A stretch of DNA of 64,000 nucleotides from the NCBI GenBank assembly GCA_028698875.1, contig JAQVVR010000001.1, positions 1 to 64,000 on the forward strand. The letters run 5' to 3'. The stretch comes from Candidatus Izemoplasmatales bacterium (lineage in GTDB: Bacteria; Bacillota_I; Bacilli_A; Izemoplasmatales; Hujiaoplasmataceae). The position numbers were made by a program, and so were the translations under genes. This document shows, piece by piece, positions 7,402 through 14,920 of this stretch. Positions within the stretch are counted from its first letter, which is position 1, and each line of letters opens with the position of its first letter. The notes under the pieces are model-generated. The model was not told the origin of the DNA. It made no database searches and saw only the letters and a program-made list of their open reading frames with translations.

Positions 7402-8446
7402 CCCAGGGTCAACATCCACCAAAATCGCTATTTTCAATAATGATAAATTGCTTCAGGATCAGACCCTTAAGCACGATGTTGAGATAATTCAATCATTTCC
7501 AAACGTCATCTCGCAAAAAGACTTTCGCAAAGAAGTCATTATCAACTTTCTAACAGATCATCATTATAAATTGTCTGATATTGATGTTTTTGTCGGTCGA
7601 GGCGGTATGTTAAAACCGATTCATAATGGTGGAACATTCCTCGTCACTCAGGAAATGGTTGATGAACTTACAATTGCAAAATATGGACAACATGCCTCCA
7701 ATCTTGGGGCGGTTATTGCTTTTGAGTTCGCCAAAGAACTAAATCGACCGGCATACATTGTTAATCCGGTTTCCGTTGATGAGTTAGAAGACATTTCACG
7801 CGTTTCAGGACTAAGTTCTATTGAGAAAACCAGTGTTTTCCATGCACTTAATCATAAAGCAATTGCGAAGCGATATGCAAAAAGCATCAATCGCGATTAT
7901 GAAGATCTTAATTTAATCGTTGTTCATTTGGGTGGTGGAATATCTGTTGCATTACATAAAAATGGACGCTGTGTTGATTTGAATAATGCTTTAGGAGGGA
8001 CAGGCCCATTTTCACCCGAGCGAACTGGTACTTTACCATCATTTCCATTAGTTGAATTATGCTTCTCTGGAAAGTATACGATTGATCAAGTTAAAAAAAT
8101 GTTGGTTGGCAAGGGCGGATTGGTATCTTATATCGGGACGGCAAATGGCCTTGAAATCAAAAAGCGTATCGAAAATGGCGATGAAAAAGCTAAGTTTTAT
8201 CTGCAAGCCATGGCTTATAATGTTGTCAAAGAAATCGGTGGGCTCTATTTTGCCAACTCAGGAAGAATTGATGCCATTATTCTTACGGGCGGACTAGCAT
8301 ACAGCACTATTTTTGTGGACATGATTCGCGCATATATCAATCCAATTATGTCTGTAGAGGTTTTTCCCGGCGAAGATGAAATGCGGGCTTTGGCCGAGGG
8401 TACTTTACGAGTACTGAACAAACAGGAAAAATTACAAGTCTATTAA
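7370..8446 (+). CDS. buk: Butyrate kinase
   Basis: A 358-residue ASKHA-fold acyl kinase that transfers phosphate from (iso)butyryl phosphate to ADP. LVINPGSTSTKIAIF at the N-terminus is the adenosine-phosphate loop, and VVHLGGGISVALHKNG and ILTGGLAYS are the other nucleotide-binding segments. AGGAG at 7359-7363 lies six bases before GTG 7370, so I keep that start; ATG 7376 is the alternative and loses two residues. It is the last gene of the operon and is followed by a strong terminator. It is the substrate-level ATP step of the pathway. Confidence 0.93.
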   Translation: MVMDYLLLVINPGSTSTKIAIFNNDKLLQDQTLKHDVEIIQSFPNVISQKDFRKEVIINFLTDHHYKLSDIDVFVGRGGMLKPIHNGGTFLVTQEMVDELTIAKYGQHASNLGAVIAFEFAKELNRPAYIVNPVSVDELEDISRVSGLSSIEKTSVFHALNHKAIAKRYAKSINRDYEDLNLIVVHLGGGISVALHKNGRCVDLNNALGGTGPFSPERTGTLPSFPLVELCFSGKYTIDQVKKMLVGKGGLVSYIGTANGLEIKKRIENGDEKAKFYLQAMAYNVVKEIGGLYFANSGRIDAIILTGGLAYSTIFVDMIRAYINPIMSVEVFPGEDEMRALAEGTLRVLNKQEKLQVY

Positions 8447-8452
8447 TCAATT

Positions 8453-8475
8453 AACCCCCGTTAACGGGGGTTTTT
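8453..8475 (+). terminator. Strong terminator of the oxoacid operon
   Basis: AACCCCCG (8453-8460) and CGGGGGTT (8465-8472) form a perfect GC-rich stem with a TTAA loop and a T tail. Confidence 0.9.
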
Positions 8476-8578
8476 ACTTTTTATACCGATTTATCGACTT
8501 TTTTTGTAATATAATAATAAGGAATATATGACATTTTTTTCGATGGTATTTTTTCACAGTTCAAAATGGTTAAAGCCT

Positions 8579-8607
8579 TTGACAATGTCTATTCAATTGT
8601 TTATAAT
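8579..8607 (+). promoter_or_regulatory. Consensus promoter of the deoxynucleoside kinase
   Basis: TTGACA at 8579-8584, exactly 17 bases, TATAAT at 8602-8607: a perfect sigma-A match. Confidence 0.9.
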
Positions 8608-8666
8608 TAGAGAAGTAAATTGTGATTCGCATAACATATCATGACACCATTCAAGGAGATCCCAAT

Positions 8667-9278
8667 ATGAGAATTGGCATTATCGGTCCGATCGGCAGTG
8701 GAAAATCCACGTTGTCAAAAAAACTAGCTGATTATTATCATTGTTCCATTGTTGAAGAACCGGTAGAAAAAAACGAATATCTGCCTTATTTTTATAAGGA
8801 TAAAGAGACATTCGCAATGCTTTCTCAAAACGCTTTTTATAGTTCTTTATTTTTGATGATGTGGAAAACCAAAGATATTCAAGATGTTGTATGCGATTCT
8901 ACTTTATTTTCCAATTTAGTTTTTACTGAATTATTGCGTTTAGAAGGAATCATGTCAGCGATGGAAGTGGCACTGACTTATGCAATAGCTGATGAACATC
9001 TGAAACGAATTCCTGATGTCGACTTGCACATTGTCATTGTCAGACCAACAGAACAATTATTTGAAAACGTCCGTCGTCGCGGCCGGGCCATTGAAAAAGG
9101 ACAACATGAATATTTAACTTTTCATTATGCCAATTACTATGATGTTTTACGACGTATATTTAAAAACTACAAAGTACCTGATACAAAAATTATATGGTTG
9201 CCAATTGATGATATGGAGCAGCCGGAAGAGTTTAAAGCCATCGTAGACAAAATTGAGCAAAAGTATCAATCATTATAA
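8667..9278 (+). CDS. Deoxynucleoside kinase (dAK/dGK family)
   Basis: A 203-residue kinase that phosphorylates purine or pyrimidine deoxynucleosides for salvage. GPIGSGKST near residue 7-15 is the P-loop, IVEEPVEKN follows, and VRRRGRAIEKG is the arginine-rich lid segment. ATG 8667 has an AAGGAGAT site six bases upstream; a GTG at 8622 lies only about 15 bases after the -10 and has no ribosome site. It has its own consensus promoter. Which base it prefers cannot be told from sequence. Confidence 0.88.
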   Translation: MRIGIIGPIGSGKSTLSKKLADYYHCSIVEEPVEKNEYLPYFYKDKETFAMLSQNAFYSSLFLMMWKTKDIQDVVCDSTLFSNLVFTELLRLEGIMSAMEVALTYAIADEHLKRIPDVDLHIVIVRPTEQLFENVRRRGRAIEKGQHEYLTFHYANYYDVLRRIFKNYKVPDTKIIWLPIDDMEQPEEFKAIVDKIEQKYQSL

Positions 9279-9280
9279 AA

Positions 9281-9312
9281 AAAAGACCGATCGTTCTATC
9301 GACCGGTCTTTC
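9281..9312. terminator. Bidirectional terminator between convergent genes
   Basis: An AAAAGACCG-type arm (from 9281) pairs with CGGTCTTT (9303-9310); A run on the left and T run on the right let it serve both strands. It overlaps the last codons of the minus-strand epimerase. Confidence 0.75.
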
Positions 9313-10240
9313 TATTTTGAAACCAAGAAATTGTATCTTTTACGGTTGTCTTAAAAGGAATTAATTCGGGCAATAGATCAGTTACCATCCGATTGTTAAT
9401 ATAATTGTAATTATCAACTAATGCATCAACCATCATATTGGAAACATCATGCATAAACATCGCCCCAATCCGCGCCAGCCACACCGGAACACGAACAAGA
9501 AAGATTTTTTTTCCAAGATTTTTGGCAATTTCTATGTAAAAATTACGAATAGTAACGGGATGGCCTGAAAGGATATAACTGCCACTAGTAGTCAATAGCG
9601 AGGCTTGATAAATGGCTTTTGCGGTATCACGAACGTCAATAAAATTGTAACCGCCTTTAATATAAAAAAACAAACGTTTTGTAAAACAACTTCGGATTTC
9701 TTTGCCGGCGGCAGAGGGTTTATAATCATTGATGCCTATAACGGCTGAAGGATACAGAATTATTGCCTTTAAACCCTTTGTTTGCATCAAATCGTAGATA
9801 TATGCGGTTCCGGCGGCTTTAGAAGCCGAATAAACGTTTTGAAATCGATTAGGGTAAAACAATGTTGGCTCGTAAACATCTGATGTCATATCGTCTTTAT
9901 AGATGGCATCGACACTAGATGTATAGATTAATTTAATTTTATTTTCCAAGCAGAAATCAGCTATTATCTTTGTTCCATCACAATTAACGCGATATGATTC
10001 TGCTTTCAACTTGTTAGTAAGATCAATTAATCCTGCCATATGGATGAATATATCACCATCTTTTACTTCATGCTTCAGGAATTGGACATCAAAGATATCA
10101 CCATATTTAATTTCGACATTAAGATTGGCTAGTGCTGGCCCAAATTGACGCGCTAATACTTTGACATTTTCACTCTTTTCTATCAACAAGCGAACTAAAG
10201 TATTACCAATGTGCCCTGTGGCACCAGTAACGACATACAT
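9296..10240 (-). CDS. NAD(P)-dependent epimerase/dehydratase family protein
   Basis: A 314-residue extended short-chain dehydrogenase. VVTGATGHIGNTLV at residues 3-16 is the GxxGxxG nucleotide loop, and YSASKAAG contains the catalytic Tyr-x-x-x-Lys, preceded by a TSS motif for the catalytic Ser. Similar to dihydroflavonol reductase/3-beta-HSD-like members, so the substrate is unknown. It is divergent from the flavodoxin gene and convergent with the deoxynucleoside kinase, with which it shares a terminator. Confidence 0.85.
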   Translation of the reverse strand: MYVVTGATGHIGNTLVRLLIEKSENVKVLARQFGPALANLNVEIKYGDIFDVQFLKHEVKDGDIFIHMAGLIDLTNKLKAESYRVNCDGTKIIADFCLENKIKLIYTSSVDAIYKDDMTSDVYEPTLFYPNRFQNVYSASKAAGTAYIYDLMQTKGLKAIILYPSAVIGINDYKPSAAGKEIRSCFTKRLFFYIKGGYNFIDVRDTAKAIYQASLLTTSGSYILSGHPVTIRNFYIEIAKNLGKKIFLVRVPVWLARIGAMFMHDVSNMMVDALVDNYNYINNRMVTDLLPELIPFKTTVKDTISWFQNRKTGR

Positions 10241-10276
10241 ATCATAATCCTCGTTTCATCAGTTTGACTCATTGAT

Positions 10277-10308
10277 ATTATATCAAAATATCATTTATAT
10301 GCTATAAT
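10277..10308. promoter_or_regulatory. Divergent promoter region (epimerase and flavodoxin)
   Basis: A minus-strand TATAAT (10277-10282) and a plus-strand TATAAT (10303-10308) lie back to back. Neither has a clear -35, so both are tentative. Confidence 0.4.
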
Positions 10309-10383
10309 TTAAGTAGAAATAATCAAAATGAGATTGATAGAATATAAAAAAGGGGGGAATTCATTGCCATTTCGATTAAGATT

Positions 10384-10947
10384 ATGATGGTTAAAAAAAC
10401 CATCACTCGATATGCAATGAGCATTGATAATATGAACAAAGGAACCGGCAAAATAAAATCATTAAACATACTCATAATTTATGATTCGATTTTCGGAAAC
10501 ACAAAAAAAGTCGTTCAAGCATTACAAGATGGATTTAAGGAGATACATGCCAATTGTCAAATATTACATGCATCTGAGGTGGATATAAAAGCCTTGGATA
10601 ATACCGATTTGCTAGTTTTCGGGTCACCAACAAGAGCCTTTCATCCAACACCGTTATTATCTAGTTTAATTAAAAATAAAACCTTGGTCTTCGCTGGTAA
10701 AAAGGTTGCCGTCTTTGATACCAGAGCTGATATTTCCACGATCAAATCCAAGTTTTTCCGTTCTTTCTTAAACAATATGGGTTATGCCGACGCCTGCTTA
10801 CGGAGAAAACTTGCCAAGCGAAACGCAATTGTAATCAATGAAACCCAAGGATTCTATGTCACTGGATCGGAAGGGCCATTACGTGAAGGGGAATTAGAAC
10901 GCGCTTTTTTGTGGGCACAAACGTTAATTACCAATTTATCTAAGTGA
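10384..10947 (+). CDS. Flavodoxin family protein
   Basis: About 187 residues. NILIIYDSIFGNTKKVVQAL is the FMN phosphate-binding loop of flavodoxins, and LVFGSPTRAFHPTPLLSSLI the second FMN contact. Electron carrier or FMN-dependent reductase in the cytosol. The start is uncertain: the GGGGGGAA site at 10352-10359 is too far from ATG 10384, and the core begins only about 25 residues in, so a later ATG (10417 or 10432) is possible. A shared terminator separates it from the pyrophosphatase. Confidence 0.8.
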   Translation: MMVKKTITRYAMSIDNMNKGTGKIKSLNILIIYDSIFGNTKKVVQALQDGFKEIHANCQILHASEVDIKALDNTDLLVFGSPTRAFHPTPLLSSLIKNKTLVFAGKKVAVFDTRADISTIKSKFFRSFLNNMGYADACLRRKLAKRNAIVINETQGFYVTGSEGPLREGELERAFLWAQTLITNLSK

Positions 10948-10985
10948 AGAGGATTTATATACAATTTAATATTGTATTAGAATGA

Positions 10986-11025
10986 AAAAAGCCCTATTCA
11001 GCATATAACTGAATAAGGGCTTTTT
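10986..11025. terminator. Bidirectional terminator
   Basis: AAAAAGCCCTATTCAG (10986-11001) is fully complementary to CTGAATAAGGGCTTTTT (from 11009), with A and T runs for both strands. It lies between the convergent flavodoxin and pyrophosphatase genes. Confidence 0.9.
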
Positions 11026-11073
11026 CTTAAGACAATGATAAATATGATTACATCTGATTGGGCCTTCTAGTAA

Positions 11074-13179
11074 TTAGAAAATAGAGGTAGTAAGAAAGAT
11101 GATAGCCAGAAGACTTGCGACTAAACTAACAACGGTAATTTGCGTGTTTATGGATGGGCCAGCTGTGTCTTTAAACGGATCGCCAACGGTGTCACCAACA
11201 ATGGCAGACTTGTGAGCAAAGCTGCCTTTACCCCCGTTGTTTCCAGCTTCAACATACTTTTTGCCATTATCCCATAAGCCACCAGAATTACTCATGAATA
11301 AAGCGAGAAGAAGACCGGATACGATGTTTCCTGTTAAGAACCCACCAATAGCATAAACACCACCGACAAGACCAACAGCAATTGTGGTAATAATGGTGAA
11401 TAATCCAGCAGGAATCAATTCTTTTAAGGCCCCGCTAGTGGCAATGGTAATACATTTGTCGTATTCGGGAAGAACGCCTTCCTTACCTTCTTTAAGGCCG
11501 GGTATATCTTCAAATTGACGATGGATTTCTGCAACCATCCGCTCAGCATTTCTGCCTACGCCTAGCATGAGCAAAGCACTGAATACTGCTGGAACCGCAG
11601 CTCCAATTAATAATCCAAAGAAGACTGTTGGATTCATCACATCAAAGCCAACAATTGCTTGATATATAGTAGCACCGGCTTGGGAATTTAATTCGATTAC
11701 AGCATCATTGACTTGACTTTGGAAAGCACCTAATAAGGCAATGACGGTTAATCCTGCCGCCCCAATGGCAAAACCTTTTGTAACGGCCTTGACCGTATTT
11801 CCCGCTGAATCGAGTTTGTCTGCAATTTCAATAACATCTTCCCCTAAACCGCCCATTTCCGCTAGGCCTTTAGCGTTATCAACGATAGGACCGTAGGCAT
11901 CATTTGAGATTATCATGCCAACAATCGATAACATTCCCACTGCTGCCATTGAAATTCCAAACATTGCATATCCTGGTCCAAGAGGATCACATAATAAATA
12001 AGCAGCGAGTGCGGAAACAGCGATGCCAATCATGGCTGGCAGCACAGAAAGGAATCCATAACTAATTCCCGTTATAATTGTAAAGGCAGGACCACTTTCA
12101 CTAGCTTTTGCGACTTCATGGACTGGTTTTTTGGTATCGTCGGTAAAGTAATCGGTGATAATTCCGATCAAAACACCGACAAATAGACCGACCATTGCAG
12201 CACCATAGATTCGCCATGAAAAGGAGAAAATTAAAGTAGCTATACCAGTTAAGATGGCAAAGGCGCCGGTAGTTATATAAGTGCTTTTGTTTAGAGCTTG
12301 GGTTGGTGTTCCTTTTTTTCCCATTCGGGCAAAGGCAACACCCAAAATTGATGCCAATAGACCTAATGCGGCATAGCAGAAAACTAAGGATATGTTTTCA
12401 GAACCGAACTTAGCATCAAGACTAGAGGCCATAACTAACGCAGCTGTCATGGATGCGACATTGGAATCAAAAAGATCGGCTCCCATACCGGCAACATCAC
12501 CCACATTATCACCAACATTGTCGGCGATAACTGCGGGGTTACGAGGATCGTCTTCAGCAAAACCAAGTTCTACCTTACCAACAAGATCAGCGCTAATGTC
12601 GGCGGTTTTAGTAAAAATTCCTCCCCCCGCTTTGGCAAAGAGTGCTAAACTAGAAGCACCAAAACTGAAACCTAAAAGCATGGTTGTGTTATTGGTAATT
12701 AATAAGACCAAGGAAACACCAAGTAAACTTGCGCCTACAACGGCCATTCCCATAACTGCGCCACCACGGAAAGCCATTAAAAAGCTAGGTCTAATTCCGG
12801 TTTGTGCCGCATGAGCAGCCTTCATATTAGCAATTGTGGCGACCACGATTCCGATTTTTCCGGCAATTGCAGAGAAAGCAGTACCAAATAAGTAAGAAAT
12901 AGTCATTGTTAAGTTAGTAAGAATATTACCGTTCCAAATTGGAGTTGGCAAAAACACAAAGATTAAAACGGCGACAACACCAGAGAACTTTGCTAAAACA
13001 GCATATTCTTTACGAAGAAATGTTGCGGCACCTTGACGAATGTATTCACCAATTGTAGCGATTTTGTCGTTTGCTTTGGGTTGCGATTTTACCCATAGAA
13101 ATAGCCATAAAGCAAACATAAAGGCTAAAATGGAAATGCCTATACCAAATAGCGCGAAAATCAATGATTCTGTACTCAT
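11074..13179 (-). CDS. hppA: Membrane-bound proton-pumping pyrophosphatase (K+-independent type)
   Basis: A 701-residue multi-span membrane enzyme that hydrolyses pyrophosphate and pumps ions. DNVGDNVGDVAGMGADLFDS near residue 221 and VGDTVGDPFKDTAGPSIN near the C-terminus are the acidic, Mg-pyrophosphate sites. At residues 464 and 467 it has Lys and Thr (GNTVKAVTKGF); this pair marks K+-independent, proton-pumping forms, where K+-dependent ones have Ala and Gly. Start is GTG-free: ATG 13179 follows GAGGAGG, and the upstream ATG at 13224 lies before the promoter. It could energise the membrane with waste pyrophosphate. Confidence 0.95.
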   Translation of the reverse strand: MSTESLIFALFGIGISILAFMFALWLFLWVKSQPKANDKIATIGEYIRQGAATFLRKEYAVLAKFSGVVAVLIFVFLPTPIWNGNILTNLTMTISYLFGTAFSAIAGKIGIVVATIANMKAAHAAQTGIRPSFLMAFRGGAVMGMAVVGASLLGVSLVLLITNNTTMLLGFSFGASSLALFAKAGGGIFTKTADISADLVGKVELGFAEDDPRNPAVIADNVGDNVGDVAGMGADLFDSNVASMTAALVMASSLDAKFGSENISLVFCYAALGLLASILGVAFARMGKKGTPTQALNKSTYITTGAFAILTGIATLIFSFSWRIYGAAMVGLFVGVLIGIITDYFTDDTKKPVHEVAKASESGPAFTIITGISYGFLSVLPAMIGIAVSALAAYLLCDPLGPGYAMFGISMAAVGMLSIVGMIISNDAYGPIVDNAKGLAEMGGLGEDVIEIADKLDSAGNTVKAVTKGFAIGAAGLTVIALLGAFQSQVNDAVIELNSQAGATIYQAIVGFDVMNPTVFFGLLIGAAVPAVFSALLMLGVGRNAERMVAEIHRQFEDIPGLKEGKEGVLPEYDKCITIATSGALKELIPAGLFTIITTIAVGLVGGVYAIGGFLTGNIVSGLLLALFMSNSGGLWDNGKKYVEAGNNGGKGSFAHKSAIVGDTVGDPFKDTAGPSINTQITVVSLVASLLAIIFLTTSIF

Positions 13180-13214
13180 AAAAAGTAAGTCCTCCTCATA
13201 GAATTCATTTCTTA

Positions 13215-13243
13215 ATTTTATCATGGTAAATGCACTTTTTCAA
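13215..13243 (-). promoter_or_regulatory. Promoter of hppA
   Basis: Read on the minus strand: TTGAAA (13238-13243), 17-base spacer, TAAAAT (13215-13220). It fixes the downstream start codon of hppA. Confidence 0.65.
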
Positions 13244-13360
13244 CCTTGATTAGCAAAATATAAAGGATTATTAAAATATAATATTATGCATTATTGGATA
13301 TAATGCTATGCTTTTATGCACCTGCGTTGACATCGATGAATGGATGTGATAGATTATCTA

Positions 13361-13366
13361 TATAAT
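13361..13366 (+). promoter_or_regulatory. Probable -10 element of the rubredoxin gene
   Basis: TATAAT at 13361-13366, 26 bases before the rubredoxin start. A TTGACA at 13327-13332 is too far away (28 bases), so the -35 is unclear. Confidence 0.4.
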
Positions 13367-13392
13367 GAAAGCAAAAATGGAGGTATTATATT

Positions 13393-13551
13393 ATGAATAA
13401 ATGGGAATGTGTTTGCGGATATATTTATGATCCGGCAATTGGTGACATTGATAATGGAATTCAGCCGGGAACAGCCTTTGAGGATTTACCTGATGACTGG
13501 GTTTGCCCTCAATGTGGTTTGTCTAAAGAGAATTTTAGTTTGATTGAATAG
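13393..13551 (+). CDS. Rubredoxin with shortened first Cys motif
   Basis: A 52-residue rubredoxin starting at ATG 13393 after [19 protein letters not shown] with Cys38 and Cys41 is the second iron knuckle. The first, usually CxxCG, reads [11 protein letters not shown] here, so Cys6 and Cys8 are only one residue apart; one codon seems missing. Rubredoxins hold one Fe in four Cys and carry electrons, often to oxygen- or peroxide-reducing enzymes of anaerobes. It shares a transcript with mscL, 34 bases downstream. Whether iron binds normally is open. Confidence 0.9.
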   Translation: MNKWECVCGYIYDPAIGDIDNGIQPGTAFEDLPDDWVCPQCGLSKENFSLIE

Positions 13552-13585
13552 TTAATAGTATAACGACAGATATTTGGGGGGTTCT

Positions 13586-13993
13586 ATGAAAAAATTCTTC
13601 AAAGAATTCGGGGCTTTTATATCCAAGGGAAACGCTTTGGACTTGGCTGTCGGAATTGTCATTGGGACCGCTTTTAATGCGATTATTAAAAGTCTTGTTA
13701 GCGATATAATAATGCCATTACTCGGTTTGATTGGTGGAACTGAATTTAATAACTTATTTTGGGTTATGAAGGGCCCACAACCCATTATAGTTGATGGAGC
13801 GTATATTTTTGATCCGACATCTGTCGTTTTGCGCTATGGGAGTTTTATTCAATCAATAATCGATTTTTTAATCATAGCTTTGGCAGTTTTCTTGGCTTTG
13901 AAAGTGGTCATTGGAATTCGCAAGAGTCTCGATCTAGCAAAAACGAAACTTTTAAGGACAGAAGAAGCGTCGCAAGAAATTAAAACTAAATAA
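13586..13993 (+). CDS. mscL: Large-conductance mechanosensitive channel MscL
   Basis: A 135-residue pentameric channel that releases solutes on hypo-osmotic shock. FKEFGAFISKGNALDLAVGI is the N-terminal amphipathic helix plus TM1; a second membrane helix (around 80-105) and a charged C-terminal helix follow. I chose ATG 13586, five bases after a GGGGGG site; an upstream start would add four residues. It lies 34 bases behind the rubredoxin gene and ends at a terminator. Confidence 0.93.
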   Translation: MKKFFKEFGAFISKGNALDLAVGIVIGTAFNAIIKSLVSDIIMPLLGLIGGTEFNNLFWVMKGPQPIIVDGAYIFDPTSVVLRYGSFIQSIIDFLIIALAVFLALKVVIGIRKSLDLAKTKLLRTEEASQEIKTK

Positions 13994-14008
13994 TTGTATT
14001 CTCGATTT

Positions 14009-14046
14009 AAAAAGCGTGATTTATATTATATAATCGCGCTTTTTAA
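14009..14046 (+). terminator. Terminator of the rubredoxin-mscL unit
   Basis: AAAAAGCGTGATT (14009-14021) pairs with AATCGCGCTTTTT (14032-14044), one G-T wobble, followed by T residues. Confidence 0.85.
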
Positions 14047-14143
14047 ATGCCGATAATTACATCATAAAAAATGAAATGTGACTTTATTTATCGAATATTT
14101 TAAGTTATAATTTGAACATAGAATTTATATAAAGGTGATATTT

Positions 14144-14920
14144 ATGTGGGATTATATTCGCAAGTTCTTTTCTTATTACGAAAACCCTAGTGGCATTGGT
14201 CCATATTCCGATGGCTTGGGGGAAGGTGCTTTTGAATGGCGACATATAATATGGATTTTAATTACTATTTTTTTAGTTGTATTCGTTTTTAATTACTTTA
14301 AAAAGCACCCCATTACTGGAAGAAGACTTGTGTTAGTTATGGCGATAATGTTGTTTTGCACGCGTTTAGTCAATCAGACATTTCGAGCGATTGTGGGCGC
14401 AGAAGTCCCTTGGACGCAAGCTTTTCCTTTCCACATGTGTACACTTCTAACATTTATATTGCCAATTGTGGCCATTTTTGATATTAAAAAATTGAAAACA
14501 CCAATTTATGTTTTAGGTATCATGGGAGGCACGATTACAATCTTAAATGGTGATTACTTTAACGATTTGTTTTTATCGTTTGCGGCCATTGAAGGGATGA
14601 GTGCGCATATGATATTGATTTTAATTCCGGTCATCGAAATAGCAACGAATCGATTTGAACTTAAATTCTCCGAATCATGGAAAGTGCCAGTTGGAATGTT
14701 AGTTTTTATGGGGTGGGCTACCCTTGCCAATCGGGTTTTTTATGCTGGCATGGGAACTAACTATATGTATCTTGAGCATAATTCATTACCTTTTGGAGAT
14801 GAACAAAACTATTTTTTATTCTATACACTTATATTCATTTTTTTCTTCAGTTTGATATATGGAATTCCGCCATTGGCTAAATTATTAAGACAACGAGTTA
14901 GAAGGGAAATCCACAGTTAA
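14144..14920 (+). CDS. YwaF/TMEM164-like integral membrane protein
   Basis: A 258-residue protein with about seven hydrophobic segments. The pattern EWRHI near the start, R in WTQAFPFHMCTLLTF and LNGDYFND in the middle resemble the YwaF family (TIGR02206, distantly related to TMEM164), whose role is not settled. AAGGTGAT is five bases before ATG 14144. Its TAA overlaps the ATG of the next gene, so it is translated together with a glycoside hydrolase-like enzyme; a link to surface glycans or lipids is possible but unproven. Confidence 0.65.
   Translation: MWDYIRKFFSYYENPSGIGPYSDGLGEGAFEWRHIIWILITIFLVVFVFNYFKKHPITGRRLVLVMAIMLFCTRLVNQTFRAIVGAEVPWTQAFPFHMCTLLTFILPIVAIFDIKKLKTPIYVLGIMGGTITILNGDYFNDLFLSFAAIEGMSAHMILILIPVIEIATNRFELKFSESWKVPVGMLVFMGWATLANRVFYAGMGTNYMYLEHNSLPFGDEQNYFLFYTLIFIFFFSLIYGIPPLAKLLRQRVRREIHS

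Noticed and set aside
12392-12814. 140-codon frame on the plus strand
   Set aside because: It is antisense to the well-conserved hppA coding region; composition is that of a shadow frame and no ribosome site was seen.
13327-13366. TTGACA and TATAAT as one promoter for rubredoxin
   Set aside because: The spacer is 28 bases, far too long for sigma-A; only the -10 was kept.
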